From Otis tarda (taxonomy: Eukaryota > Chordata > Aves > Otidiformes > Otididae), in the NCBI GenBank assembly GCA_026413225.1, contig CM048552.1:203063553-203127552 (forward strand): a stretch of 64,000 nucleotides of DNA, in the 5' to 3' direction. Below are positions 23,689 through 33,395 of the stretch, one piece after another (position 1 is the first letter of the stretch; each line of letters begins with the position of its first letter). The translations under genes and the position numbers were made by a program. Below the pieces are notes generated by a model. The model was not told the origin of the DNA. It saw only the letters and a list, made by a program, of their open reading frames with translations, and made no database searches.

Positions 23689-26051
23689 AGCTCAGGTGGG
23701 TGGCTGGTTTTTAGAGGTGAGCATCCTCTGAGCATCTGTGGTAACAAATAGCCAACTATTTCAATATTTTCTATATGCTGTCTATTATGTAAGATACTTA
23801 TTTAATCAATACAATTTTTTTTCCCTTGATTATAATTTCTTTTACTTCTTCTTATGCCTGTAATTTGGGACTAGTATTCTTCCCAAATAAAAGCTCCACA
23901 AAGCTATCAGTTGTGCAGAGTTTCTAGCAGGTGAGTTGTTAATTATTCATTTTGATGAGTGTGACCGCTGCTGTGAGACAATCCCAGGAGGATTTTCAAA
24001 GGACCATTTGGTAATAAATATTCAACAATTTGTAATGTTTAGTTCTGATTCATGTCCCAGTACCCATCAATGGCTGGACGTGTCCACTGTCCATGCATAA
24101 TATCTCCTTTCACCATCATTTAATGACATCAAATTCATACATTGCACCATCTTGAAAAATGAAATTAACAGATTTTTAAAGTCACCTTGTCAACTCTAAG
24201 ACTACACTTCAGCCTTGTAAGTCCATAAACTCTCTTTAAATGCTTATTAAAGCTTATAAATGATGTTTCTACTTCAGTGGAGCTGCTCCCATTTACAGTG
24301 TAAGATGATTTGATTCATTATTTGCAAGTGGAAGTGAGGCAGAATGGAAAGATGTGTGGAAAAATGACAGTGGCAGCAGGCTGCATACTCTTAAAAGAAT
24401 AAAAATGATAGTTGGGAGGTATTTCCAACCCTAACCACACAGTAATCAAATAAGATGGATTTAGAATCTAGTGATGTGTTTTTTATTTCTTATCAGGCAA
24501 ATTCATACAATTCTTGTCAAGCTGATTTTGCAGATCTTTTCTAAGTAATAGAAACACAAAAAGCATACTTACACCAAATATGTGTGAGGATATGAATCAT
24601 CAAAACTTTTTAACAAGTGTTTCGATCTGTCATTTTTATGTGTTCTAATCAACCCATGATTCCTGAGAAAGGGTTGAAAACTGAACAAACATTGACAATG
24701 CCTTTCTCATTTTAAACAAGCCCACACAGACAGAGGAACAAATCTTTTGACTGTCAAGTGTTTCTTCAATAAATGACAATGCTGATGAATGGTAACACCA
24801 AAGTGTCAGGTTGAATGGAGTTTGGCATCAGGAAGGACATGGAAAAGAATATGAAACTCAGTATGAGGCTGTAGTTACTACAAATAAGTAAGTCTTGTAG
24901 AAATTAGTAAACTTAGGGTTTTTTTCTTTGATCTTCTTTTATCTCCTTTTTATGATGTGAGAGAAAAAAAATAAGTTTCTTCAAATGAGATTGACAAGCA
25001 TGAAGAGTAGGAAAGCATGAGGATAAGGAAATAGGTGTCAAAGTTGACAGTATAAGGAGCAAGAATAAAATTACCTTGAATGTTTCTGATACTGACATTA
25101 TGAATAGTTATGTTCTCATTTACGCTTTCAGTAGCACCACTATTAATAGCATCATGCACCCAACTGTGAAAAAAATGTAAACTGGAGTAAAAGAGATTCT
25201 TTATATTAAGCGTTTAAGTTTGAAAAGTAATTATTACATCTTCAAAATCTGAACTGGATAAAACATTCATATTGATAGGTTAAATTAATTAGCTTGAATG
25301 TTTTGTTTTTTTTTTTTAAATGAGCCTCTCTTCTACTTAAAATTTCACAATGAATAAAGTAATCCAGTAAATAAAAAAATGTTGGATTTCTAGTTGTACA
25401 GACTGGAATGATTTTACTTTAACCTTCTAAAAGCTAAGCATCTTGCCTAGGCTGGTTGACAAGACTATAGCCTGTGCAGGGAGACAGACACCCCAAGAAA
25501 GTAATTTATCAACTGCTAAGATTCTGTCTGAGATAGATAGGACAAGATGTCCTCAGGACATACCTCTCTCTTTCCCTTGGCAATAGAGAAAGCCTGCACA
25601 AATCTTCTAGGTGTGATTCCTAATGTTTGGATGGTTAATGTTTGGTAAGCTAAACCATCACACTGCCCTAAGTTCCTCAGGTTGTTTTGAGTTACAAGGG
25701 ACTGCAGGGTTTTCATGCTCATTCTAAATAGAGGGTTCTATTGGACAGAAAGAGTGAATCACTCACTGTGGATATTTAAAAATCATTAGTACGGTTTTAG
25801 AAAGAACAGCTATCTGTAACATGACATGAGAACTTCTAAATATTCCTGTATTTGTAAGACTCTCAGGGCCTCTCACGCTTCCAGTACATAATAAATAAGA
25901 TGAGTTGTAGAGTTTGGACTCCAGAAATCACCAATCTATTACTACTTTCTTTGTAGTGAATCTTCATCACCTGTAAAATTTTGATAGAAAAAAAAAATTT
26001 TCATCTAGAAGCAAGCTACTGTATTATGAAAAGTTTTACTGAGTGGAAGAA
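23689..26051. other. Non-coding gap
   Basis: AT-rich, with no recognised element. A minus-strand open frame at 25516-25722 (68 codons, ATG start) has an unremarkable mixed composition and no family I know. A fragment near 24412-24437 reads like the last 20 nt of a CR1 tip but is too short to call. Confidence 0.45.
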
Positions 26052-26195
26052 TAGAATCATAGGATCGTTATTACCCTTGAGATCATCAAGTCCAACTGTT
26101 AACCTAACATTACCAAGTCTACCACTAAAGCATGTCCCTGAGCAGCAAGTCTACATGTCTTTTAAATACCTCCAGAGATGGTGACTCAAAGATGC
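26052..26195 (-). mobile_element. CR1 LINE 3' fragment, older subfamily
   Basis: On the minus strand it shows the 3' tip of the subfamily whose plus-strand complement reads like 'gatcatcaagtccaac', then 'ccaagtctaccactaaagcatgtccc', then a decayed 'acctccagagatggtgactc'. It is the same subfamily as 55552-55790. No octamer array beyond one and a half units survives. Confidence 0.8.
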
Positions 26196-27604
26196 CTGCC
26201 TAAGAAGGGATTATAGCCTTCTATGGTACCTCATTAACTCTGCTCAGTGTGTGCTGTACCTCAACTCTGTGACCCAGTCAGTGTATGATCAGGGAGCTGT
26301 GCTGGATTCTCCTATACCCATTCTCCCTTCTAGACAGGGTTTCACATGGCCTTAAAATTTCTCAATAAAATGTTTTTATTACCCCCCAAAATATGCAGCA
26401 AATAGAACTGAAACAATGAAAGTATATTTTGGCATGTCTGAGAGGAGAGAGTGCTGAAGAGATGTGCGTAGAGTCTGTTTAATTGACTGTGATGGCTGAG
26501 GTTATATACTTTAGGTCTGCTCATCAGTGTGCCTTTAGTCTGAGAAACCATATCCTACTGATAAACAGTATTTCTCACAGCTCTGCTCTGACGTGCTGCT
26601 ATCTCCATTTTTTCTATTCATTTAATGGGTTTGAAATCTTTCAATTTATCTAGCAGAGTTATTCAAAATGGAGATCTGGTACCTCCTGAAGCAATATGAC
26701 TCAGTGTGAAATAAATAGGAAGGGAATTAAAAGGTGGTCCGCATCAAGTTCTTATAGGTATTTTAAAGGTCTTAAAGGCGTTAGCTAACCAAGTATCTGG
26801 AGCAGCCTAGAGATTTATTCAAATACAGAAGAAACTATAAATAAATAATGAACATTAGGTAGATAGGTAGGTAGTTTTAATAAAAAAAAAAAAGACAAGT
26901 TGTCTTGTAGCAAATCTTCCAAATATAGTTTTTGATTTATTTCTGATCTTTAATATTTAATAACATCACATTAAAGTTCTAACAAGTCTTAATTACTAGA
27001 ACTAATGATGTCCTTGTAGAAAGAAAGTTGATCATGCAACTATCACAGGGCCAGGAATAAAAAAGTAATTTCTTGAAGAATTAGTATCTGGCATTACATT
27101 AATACAGAGATATAAGGTAAAAGATTTGTGAATACCTGGAACTGAAGGACATCTGGCTTATGAGTGTATCTCATTAACAGTTATTCAACATAAACAAAGC
27201 AACAAACAAAACCCCTGAAGACAGAGGAAAAATAATAAATGAAATACCTAGATATAGATACTTTAACAAATGGGAGATAAGAGACAAAATCAAAGGCCAG
27301 AGCTCACAGGTGACTGAAGGGACCACTGAAGGATAGTCTGAGAGAGCTTAGAAACTGCTAACAAGGAAGAAATAAGATCATCATGGGTTTCATAGGAAAG
27401 ATAAAAATTTTGCAATATTCAAAGGGAATTATGGAAATGTGAAACTTTTTATAGGGGAACTTTAAGGGAGGGGCTGAAGGTGGGGAAAAGGAAAGATCAA
27501 AGTAGATGGGAGAATCTATCCAAAGTGGCTGTGGGAAAATGGAAAGGAAAGAATAAAAGAGGCCAGTCCTATGTAAGTGGGCTTCTGGTCCATATATATC
27601 TGGT
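26196..27604. other. Non-coding gap
   Basis: No recognised gene or element. An A run lies at about 26879-26893. Confidence 0.5.
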
Positions 27605-28690
27605 TGTGGTGGGTTGACCTTGGCTGGACAGCAGGTGCCCACAAAGCCATTCTATCATTCCTCTCCTCAGCTGGACAGGGGGAGAAAAAATGTAACTAAA
27701 AGCTTGTGGGTTGACATAAGGACAAGGAGACATCACTCACTAATTGCTATCACGGGAAGAACAGACTCTACTCAGGGAAATTAATTTAATTTATTACCAA
27801 TCAAATTAGAGTAGAGTAATGAGGAATAAAACCAAATCATGAAACACCTCCCCCCCAACCCCTCCTCCCCCCCAACCCCTCCTTTCTTCCTGGGCTCAGC
27901 TTCACTCCTGATTTCTCTACCTCCTCCCTAACAGCAGCGCAGGGAGAAAGGGAATGGGGGTTGCGGTCAGTTTCTCACACGTTGTCTCTGCTGCTGCTCC
28001 TTCCTCCTCAGGAGGAGGACTCCTCACAGTCTTCCCCTGCTCCAGCATGGGGTTCCTCCCATGTGAGACAGTCCTCCATTAACTTCTCCAGTGTGGGTCT
28101 TTTCCATGGGCTGCAGTTCTTCACAAACTGCTCCAACATGAGTCTCTCACAGGGTCACAATCCCTGGCAGCAAACTTGCTGCAGTGTGGGCTCCTCTTTC
28201 CACAGGGCCACAGGTCCTGCCAGAAGCCTGCCCCAGCATGGGCCCTCCATGGGCTACAGCCTCCTTTGGGCATCCATCTGCCCCGGCGTGGGGTCCTCCA
28301 TGGGCTGCAGGTGGATTTCTGCTCCTCCATGGGCTGCAGGAGGACAGCCTGCTTCACCATGGTCTTCACCACGGGCTGCGGGAGAATCTTTCCAGGAGCA
28401 ACTTTACTCTTCCCTGTCCTTCTTCACTGACCTTGGTGTCTGCAAGGCTGTTCCTCTCACATGTTTTCACTCATCTGCTGTTGTGCAGTGACTTTCCCCC
28501 TTTTTAAATACCTTATCCCAGAGGCGCTGCCACCGTCGCTGATGGGCTCAGTCTTGGTGAGCGGCAGGTCCATCTCAGAGCTGGCTGGCATTGGCTTCAT
28601 CAGACATGGGGGAAGCTTCTTGCAGCTTCTCACAGAAGCCACCCCTCTAGTCTCCCTGCTACCAAAACCTTGCCGTGCAAACCCAAAACA
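27605..28690 (-). mobile_element. Solo LTR, ~1.09 kb avian ERV family
   Basis: On the minus strand it begins TGTTTTGGGTTTGCACGG at 28690 and ends AACCCACCACA at 27605, giving TG/CA termini. The flanks read CTGGT (27600-27604) and TTGGT (28691-28695), a 5-bp duplication with one mismatch. The U3 part holds a CTGAGCCCATCAGCG block and a GATAAGGTATTTAAAAAGGG TATA-like segment. The middle is a GC-rich run of imperfect units built on CCCATGGAGGA / ctgcagcccatgg (about 28100-28400). The downstream part has a C-rich duplicated tract and an AT-rich stretch. The open frames inside (up to 176 codons) are by-products of the GC-rich repeats, not retroviral genes. No proviral interior is present. Confidence 0.85.
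27847..27884 (-). repeat. C-rich duplicated tract; G-quadruplex motif on minus strand
   Basis: Two near-identical units of about 18 bp (C7-8, AA, C4, TCCT) sit in tandem inside the LTR. The minus strand therefore carries G runs of 4, 7, 4 and 7-8 with loops of 2-4 nt, meeting the quadruplex rule. It lies downstream of the LTR TATA-like element, in the transcribed part of the LTR. Confidence 0.7.
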
Positions 28691-29559
28691 TTGGTCAAGC
28701 CATGCACCTATTTGCTGCAGTCTGCCCTGTCTTGTTAAACTGATCCTCTCTCTTCTCTGTGTGACTTTGCTGTCTATCGTGTGTGATTTGCTAATGAACC
28801 TCAAACAGGACTAGTCCACAAATAGGAGACCGAATCTGGCCAGACCCAAGGTTGAGGCTCTGTTTAGGTGCTTATTCTGGACATGCTCATAGAACCTTGG
28901 GGACTGTCCTGCTGCACAGGGCTCAAAGGACCGGCAGATGTGCCTGTGCCCATGGATTGGGACAGTGAAGGTGCCTGGATGTTTGTGAGCAAGCCCTAAT
29001 CCTGATCACCTGAAGAGGAGACAGAGGATCAGCTTCAGTGCTGTTCCCAGTGATGTAAGTGCTGCTGGTCCATTTATGGCTGCCAGTAAAGGCACTGTTC
29101 TCTCTGTCTGTTGATCTGTATGGCTGGGTGCCTGTCTCTGTGTGTATTGTACAGGTGTCTGTTCATTGTGTGTGCATCTGCATCTTTACAATATGTACTT
29201 AGCCTTGCTGCTGGCAGCACATACGCTTGGGAGCGGGAGCAAACAGACTAGAGAGGAGAAATCCCCGGGGTCTTCAAGTCCTCCAGATTTGACTTCCCTT
29301 AACTATTAGGAAACCGAATGTCATATAAAGGCAATGTTCAAAGCATTCAATGATTTGTGAAAGGTACTATCTGCTCTAGCTGTTAATATTATAATAAAAT
29401 TTACATGTGGATTTTTACATCTAAACTTACATTTTGTTTAAATCTTGATTTCAAAATATTAATTTTAGACATATACTTAAAACAGTTAATAATAAGGTGA
29501 GTTAGATATAATAATATTATGTGCTCAAAGAAGCAGACAAAATCTAGGAGATATTGGTG
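28691..29559. other. Non-coding gap, moderately GC-rich in its first 600 bp
   Basis: The stretch 28800-29290 is richer in G+C than its surroundings and contains TG-rich text near 29100-29190. It may be part of an unrecognised repeat or old LTR, but I cannot place it. No coding frame is supported. Confidence 0.4.
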
Positions 29560-30020
29560 ATTAAAAAAACACATGGAAAACTGGTGAATTCCCTAAAGAA
29601 TGAGGAAGGACAGACATTATACCTATTTTTAAAAAGGGGTAAGAGGGAAGACCTAGGTCCATCAGCTTAGCCTCAATACCAGAAACATTCTGGAACAGCT
29701 TGTTAATTAGTTTGGATGCACCCTGCGGATAAGGTGATAGGGAGCAGCTGACATGGATTTGTCAAGAAAAAAAAAAAGTCACATCAAATCAATCCAAGTT
29801 CTTTCTGTGGCAGCGTAATTGCCTAGTGGACAAGGGAGAAGCTATAGATTTGATATATCTTGACATTGGTAAGGATTTTCACACAGTCCCATTTGGCACT
29901 GTCGTAAACAAACTAGAGAGGAGCACAGCCTGGCAGTAATTGTCACTTGGAGGGTGCACAATGGCTTGAAAAGCTGAATTCAGTCACAACCCAATGGAGA
30001 CCGTCAAATCTGGAGGATTT
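29560..30020 (+). mobile_element. CR1 LINE ORF2 fragment, heavily decayed
   Basis: Translated pieces in shifting frames match the RT region of the 31460-33395 copy in order. Near 29615-29640 is IPIFKKG; near 29740-29790 is the counterpart of [13 protein letters not shown] (read as GAADMDLSRKKK); near 29850-29900 is the counterpart of the motif A region (DISxHW-GFSHS in place of [11 protein letters not shown]); then 'aaactagagagg' matches the KLERHG block. Multiple stops and indels make it non-functional and ancient. Confidence 0.7.
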
Positions 30021-30124
30021 TCCAGTAAAATTAACTAACATAATTAACAACAATATAATACCAATTACTAAATGAGTAGCAAAAGCCAGTACCAGGATAA
30101 TTAATTGATTGAGTAATTAATTAA

Positions 30125-30275
30125 TTGATAGCAGAAGGAAGACTTTCTAGGGAGTCTATGGAATCCTTGTCATTGGAGGGATTTAAGAGTGAGTTAGAGG
30201 GCTGTATGGTTGGGGTAGGTTTTTGTAAGTTTGATGGAAAGGTGTGACTAGACAGGTGTTTGATGGTCCCTGTGG
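30125..30275 (+). mobile_element. Possible 3' end of a decayed CR1/L2-type LINE
   Basis: The text 'gagtctatggaatcc..cattggagggatttaag' resembles the CR1 block that codes VESPSLEGFK. It is followed about 75 bp later by 'gactagacaggtgtttgatggtccctgtgg', which resembles the CR1 3' tip 'actagatgatctttgaggtccctt'. It could be the tail of the 29560 copy after loss of the intervening ORF. Similarity is weak and no octamer array remains. Confidence 0.4.
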
Positions 30276-31457
30276 TTTTATCATCTCTTCACTACTCTCT
30301 TTATCCTTGGCTATCACAGCTTCTGAAATTACTTTGGGGTGAGCACTTGCTTGGCTTTTTACCCTAAACCTTACTGCATCTTATAAAATCCTTAACATCT
30401 TTTCCCGTATCTAAGAGGCACTGCTTGGCACAGTTTAAAAAGCTTTTTGGAAGGAAATCACTGTATAAGCACAAAGTTTTCTCATTATGTGTCAAATAAG
30501 AAGTTATTTGTGCCATAATTTTCTGGTGATAGCTAGAAGTTAAAGAGTTATCAGGCTGCCTATTGTGTGTGTGCATATATAGATGTATTAAACAGAAAGA
30601 TTGTATATAATTTCCTTTAATTATATCTTTGCCTATTAAAAGCCAACTGAACGCATTTTGTACCACATGATCAATGGTGTTAAATCACTTGCATTTCATA
30701 GCTGAAAATTTATTTTTGAGATTCAGTACTTGAGGCTATAATAGATTTCCTAATTGTAAATCTCAAAATTATGTTCTGCCTAAATTACAGTGCAGCAGAA
30801 CATGCTTTGTAACCAAATATAGGGTTTCATGTTTTGTGTGAAGGGGAAAAGCATTCTGTTAAAGACGGTTTTGCATAAACTTGCATTTGTTTTAGTGTAT
30901 TCAGTGTGTTTATAGAATAATCTATATTTATGTAACATCTTTCCCACTACACACACACATGAACACACTGAAAGAAATTTGAAGTTGTAAAGTCAAATAT
31001 TTCAATTCAGGAAACCACAGAGTGGTGAAATTCTGTGGGTAGGGGTTTTTTTTTTTGTGGTTTTGGGGTTTTTTTTGGTTTTGTTTTTTTTTTTTTTAAG
31101 CCATCTACTAGGTGAACATAATCAGGCAGTGCTGATTACACAGTCTCATAATCTTCTTTGCATTTATAAGCTCTGCTCTTGAGTGTGGTCTTGAAGCTGC
31201 TCTTAGCTGACAGATGAATAGACTTGGCAAACCACATGTAAACTGTAAAGAAAGATTTGTTTCCTTGTAATGAAAAGGAAAGCAAATTATGTCTGTAGCT
31301 AATGGCAGCCAAAATGCTCTCAAAAACCCTTACATTTCCTCCCTTTACCAATAGACACTAACCTCGAAAAAGAAAACTGCAGTGGGAGAGCTCAGAGGAA
31401 TCTACTAGGAATCTTTGAGTATTGGCACGTATTCAGACACCTTTCTCATGTTATGTT
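30276..31457. other. Non-coding gap with T-rich tract
   Basis: AT-rich sequence with a T/G-rich low-complexity tract at about 31045-31098 and a short CA repeat near 30950-30960. No gene is recognised. Confidence 0.5.
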
Positions 31458-33293
31458 ATGGGACAGGTAGCCTGGGAGGACTACCGAGTGGCTGTGCGAG
31501 CGGCCAGAGATAGGGTGAGGAAGGCTAAAGCCCTGATGGAATCGAATCTGGCCAGGGATATAAAAAGTAACAAGAAAAGCTTTTACAGGTATGTAGGGGA
31601 CAAAAGAAAATCCAAGGAGAATGTAGGCCTCCTCCGGAAGGTAACGGGTGTCGTGGTTACCCGGGATGTGGAGAAGGCTGAGGTACTCAACGACTTTTTT
31701 GCCTCAGTCTTCACTGATAAGGGCTCTTGTCTCCCCACCCAAGCTGTGGAAGGCACAGGCAGGGACTGTGAGGATGAAGAACCGCCCACGGTGCTCGAAG
31801 AGCAGGTTCAGGACCATCTAAGGAACTTGAAGGTGCACAAGTCCATGGGGCCTGATGAGATCCATCCGCGCGTCCTGAGGGAACTGGCGGATGAAGTTGC
31901 CAAGCCACTGGCCATCATATTTGAGAAATCGTGGTGGTCTGGTGAGGTCCCCGATGACTGGAAGAGAGGGAACATAACCCCCATTTTTAAAAAGGGGAGT
32001 AAGGAAGACCCAGAGAACTACAGGCCGGTCAGCCTCACCTCCGTGCCTGGCAAGGTCATGGAGCAGATTCTCCTGGAAACCATGCTAAGGCACATGGAGA
32101 GCAAGGAGGTGGTTGGTGACAGCCAACATGGCTTCACCAAGGGCAGATCGTGCCTGACCAATTTGGTGGCCTTTTATGACGGGGTAACAGCATCGGTGGA
32201 CAAGGGACGGGCAACGGATATCGTCTACCTGGACTTGTGCAAAGCTTTAGACACTGTCCTGCACGACATCCTTCTCTCTAAACTAGAGAGGCATGGGTTT
32301 GATGGATGGACCACTCGGTGGATAAGGAGTTGGCTGGATGGCCGCACTCAGAGAGTGGTGGTCAACGGCTCAATGTCCAAGTGGAGACCGGTCACGAGTG
32401 GCGTCCCTCAGGGGTCCGTGTTGGGCCCGGCCCTGTTCAACATCTTTGTCGGTGACATGGACAGTGGGATAGAGTGCACCCTCAGCAAGTTCGCCGATGA
32501 CACCAAGCTGTGTGGTGCTGTCGACTCGCTGGAAGGGAGGGATGCCATCCAGAGGGACCTGGACAGGCTGGAGAGTTGGGCCCGTGCCAACCTCATGAAG
32601 TTCAACCAGGCAAAGTGCAAGGTCCTGCACCTGGGTCGTGGCAATCCCAGGCACAAATACAGGCTGGGCGGAGAATGGATTGAGAGCAGCCCTGAGGAGA
32701 AAGACTTGGGAGTGCTGGTAGACGAGAGGCTCAACATGAGCGGGCAATGCGCCCTTGCGGCCCAGAAGGCCAACCGCATCCTGGGCTGCATCAAGAGGAG
32801 CGTGGCCAGCAGGTCGAGGGAGGTGATTCTGCCCCTCTACTCTGCCCTGGTGAGACCCCACCTGGAGTACTGTGTCCAGTTCTGGAGTCCCCAACACAAG
32901 AAGGACATGGACCAGTTGGAAAGGGTCCAGAGAAGGGCCACCAAGATGATCAGAGGGCTGGAGCACCTCTCCTATGAGGACAGGCTGAGAGAGTTGGGGC
33001 TGTTCAGCCTGGAGAAGAGGAGGGTCCGGGGAGACCTGATAGCGGTCTTCCAATACCTCAAGGGGGCCTACAGGAAAGATGGGGAGAAGCTGTTCAGTAG
33101 GGCCTGTTGTGATAGGACAAGGGGTAATGGGTTTAAATTAGAAGGAGGTAGGTTTAGATTAGATATTAGAAAAAAATTTTTTACAATGAGAGTTGTAGAG
33201 CACTGGAACAGGTTGCCCAGAGAGGTGGTGGATGCCCCATCCCTGGAAATGTTCAAGGCCAGGCTGGATGAGGCTCTGAGTAACCTGATCTAG
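31458..33293 (+). CDS. CR1 LINE ORF2, reverse transcriptase with intact frame (5'-truncated)
   Basis: ORF2 of CR1 copies the element's RNA into DNA at the nicked target. This copy starts after the endonuclease domain. The frame is open from 31422 (no ATG there); the first ATG is 31458, giving 611 codons. It has G at -3 and G at +4 and sits at the 5' truncation junction. Numbering from 31422: linker [19 protein letters not shown] (16-34); RT entry block [19 protein letters not shown] (about 188-206); motif [10 protein letters not shown] with Asp271; motif [11 protein letters not shown] (327-336); motif C FADD with Asp359 and Asp360. The post-RT region then has [34 protein letters not shown] and [13 protein letters not shown], ending DEALSNLI. 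All three catalytic aspartates are present. The usual motif A Phe (KAFD) is Leu276. Family ORF2 proteins run roughly 900-1000 residues, so about a third, including the endonuclease, is missing. No promoter is recognised, so expression is doubtful. Confidence 0.9.
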   Translation: MGQVAWEDYRVAVRAARDRVRKAKALMESNLARDIKSNKKSFYRYVGDKRKSKENVGLLRKVTGVVVTRDVEKAEVLNDFFASVFTDKGSCLPTQAVEGTGRDCEDEEPPTVLEEQVQDHLRNLKVHKSMGPDEIHPRVLRELADEVAKPLAIIFEKSWWSGEVPDDWKRGNITPIFKKGSKEDPENYRPVSLTSVPGKVMEQILLETMLRHMESKEVVGDSQHGFTKGRSCLTNLVAFYDGVTASVDKGRATDIVYLDLCKALDTVLHDILLSKLERHGFDGWTTRWIRSWLDGRTQRVVVNGSMSKWRPVTSGVPQGSVLGPALFNIFVGDMDSGIECTLSKFADDTKLCGAVDSLEGRDAIQRDLDRLESWARANLMKFNQAKCKVLHLGRGNPRHKYRLGGEWIESSPEEKDLGVLVDERLNMSGQCALAAQKANRILGCIKRSVASRSREVILPLYSALVRPHLEYCVQFWSPQHKKDMDQLERVQRRATKMIRGLEHLSYEDRLRELGLFSLEKRRVRGDLIAVFQYLKGAYRKDGEKLFSRACCDRTRGNGFKLEGGRFRLDIRKKFFTMRVVEHWNRLPREVVDAPSLEMFKARLDEALSNLI

Positions 33294-33294
33294 T

Positions 33295-33308
33295 CAGGGA
33301 TGTCCCTG
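33295..33308 (+). repeat. CR1 3' UTR palindrome (putative RNA hairpin)
   Basis: CAGGGATGTCCCTG begins 1 nt after the ORF2 stop. The two 6-bp arms CAGGGA and TCCCTG are perfectly complementary around TG. The same block is present in the short copies at 23529 (ending 23611) and, on the other strand, 21403. CR1-clade 3' ends are thought to be recognised by the element's own RT, so this stem plus the octamers is a candidate recognition structure. A 2-nt loop is tight, and the real fold may use fewer pairs. Confidence 0.6.
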
Positions 33309-33363
33309 CTCTTACAGGGGGGTTGGACTAGATGACCTTTGAAGGTCCCTTCCAACTCTAACC

Positions 33364-33395
33364 ATTCTATGATTCTATGATTCTATGATTCTATG
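33364..33395 (+). repeat. CR1 terminal octamer array (ATTCTATG)4
   Basis: Four exact copies of ATTCTATG end the element. This short 3' microsatellite replaces a poly(A) tail in CR1 and marks the insertion end; older copies here retain one to three decayed units. Confidence 0.95.

Larger units (their letters stand above)
31460..33395 (+). mobile_element. CR1 LINE, young 1.9-kb copy
   Basis: It contains the C-terminal two thirds of ORF2, then a 3' UTR of about 100 bp and four perfect ATTCTATG octamers at 33364-33395. The 5' truncation is near 31460, where host sequence passes into the codons for GQVAWEDYR. The base composition is GC-richer than the flanks. The element matches the minus-strand copy at 21403-22114 almost exactly over the shared ~700 bp. 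No target-site duplication is seen. A low substitution load and an unbroken frame indicate recent insertion relative to the other copies here. Confidence 0.96.

Noticed and set aside
24412..24437. Possible CR1 tip ('ggaggtatttccaaccctaacca')
   Set aside because: Only about 20 nt of similarity and no octamer or upstream body.
27961..28507. Overlapping plus- and minus-strand frames of 83-176 codons
   Set aside because: They arise from GC-rich imperfect repeats inside the solo LTR; equivalent frames recur in the 47346 LTR. No gag, pol or env motif is present.
32370..33053. 227-codon minus-strand frame opposite the young CR1
   Set aside because: Shadow of the GC-rich ORF2 on the opposite strand. 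The same shadow appears opposite the other CR1 copies and has no independent family.
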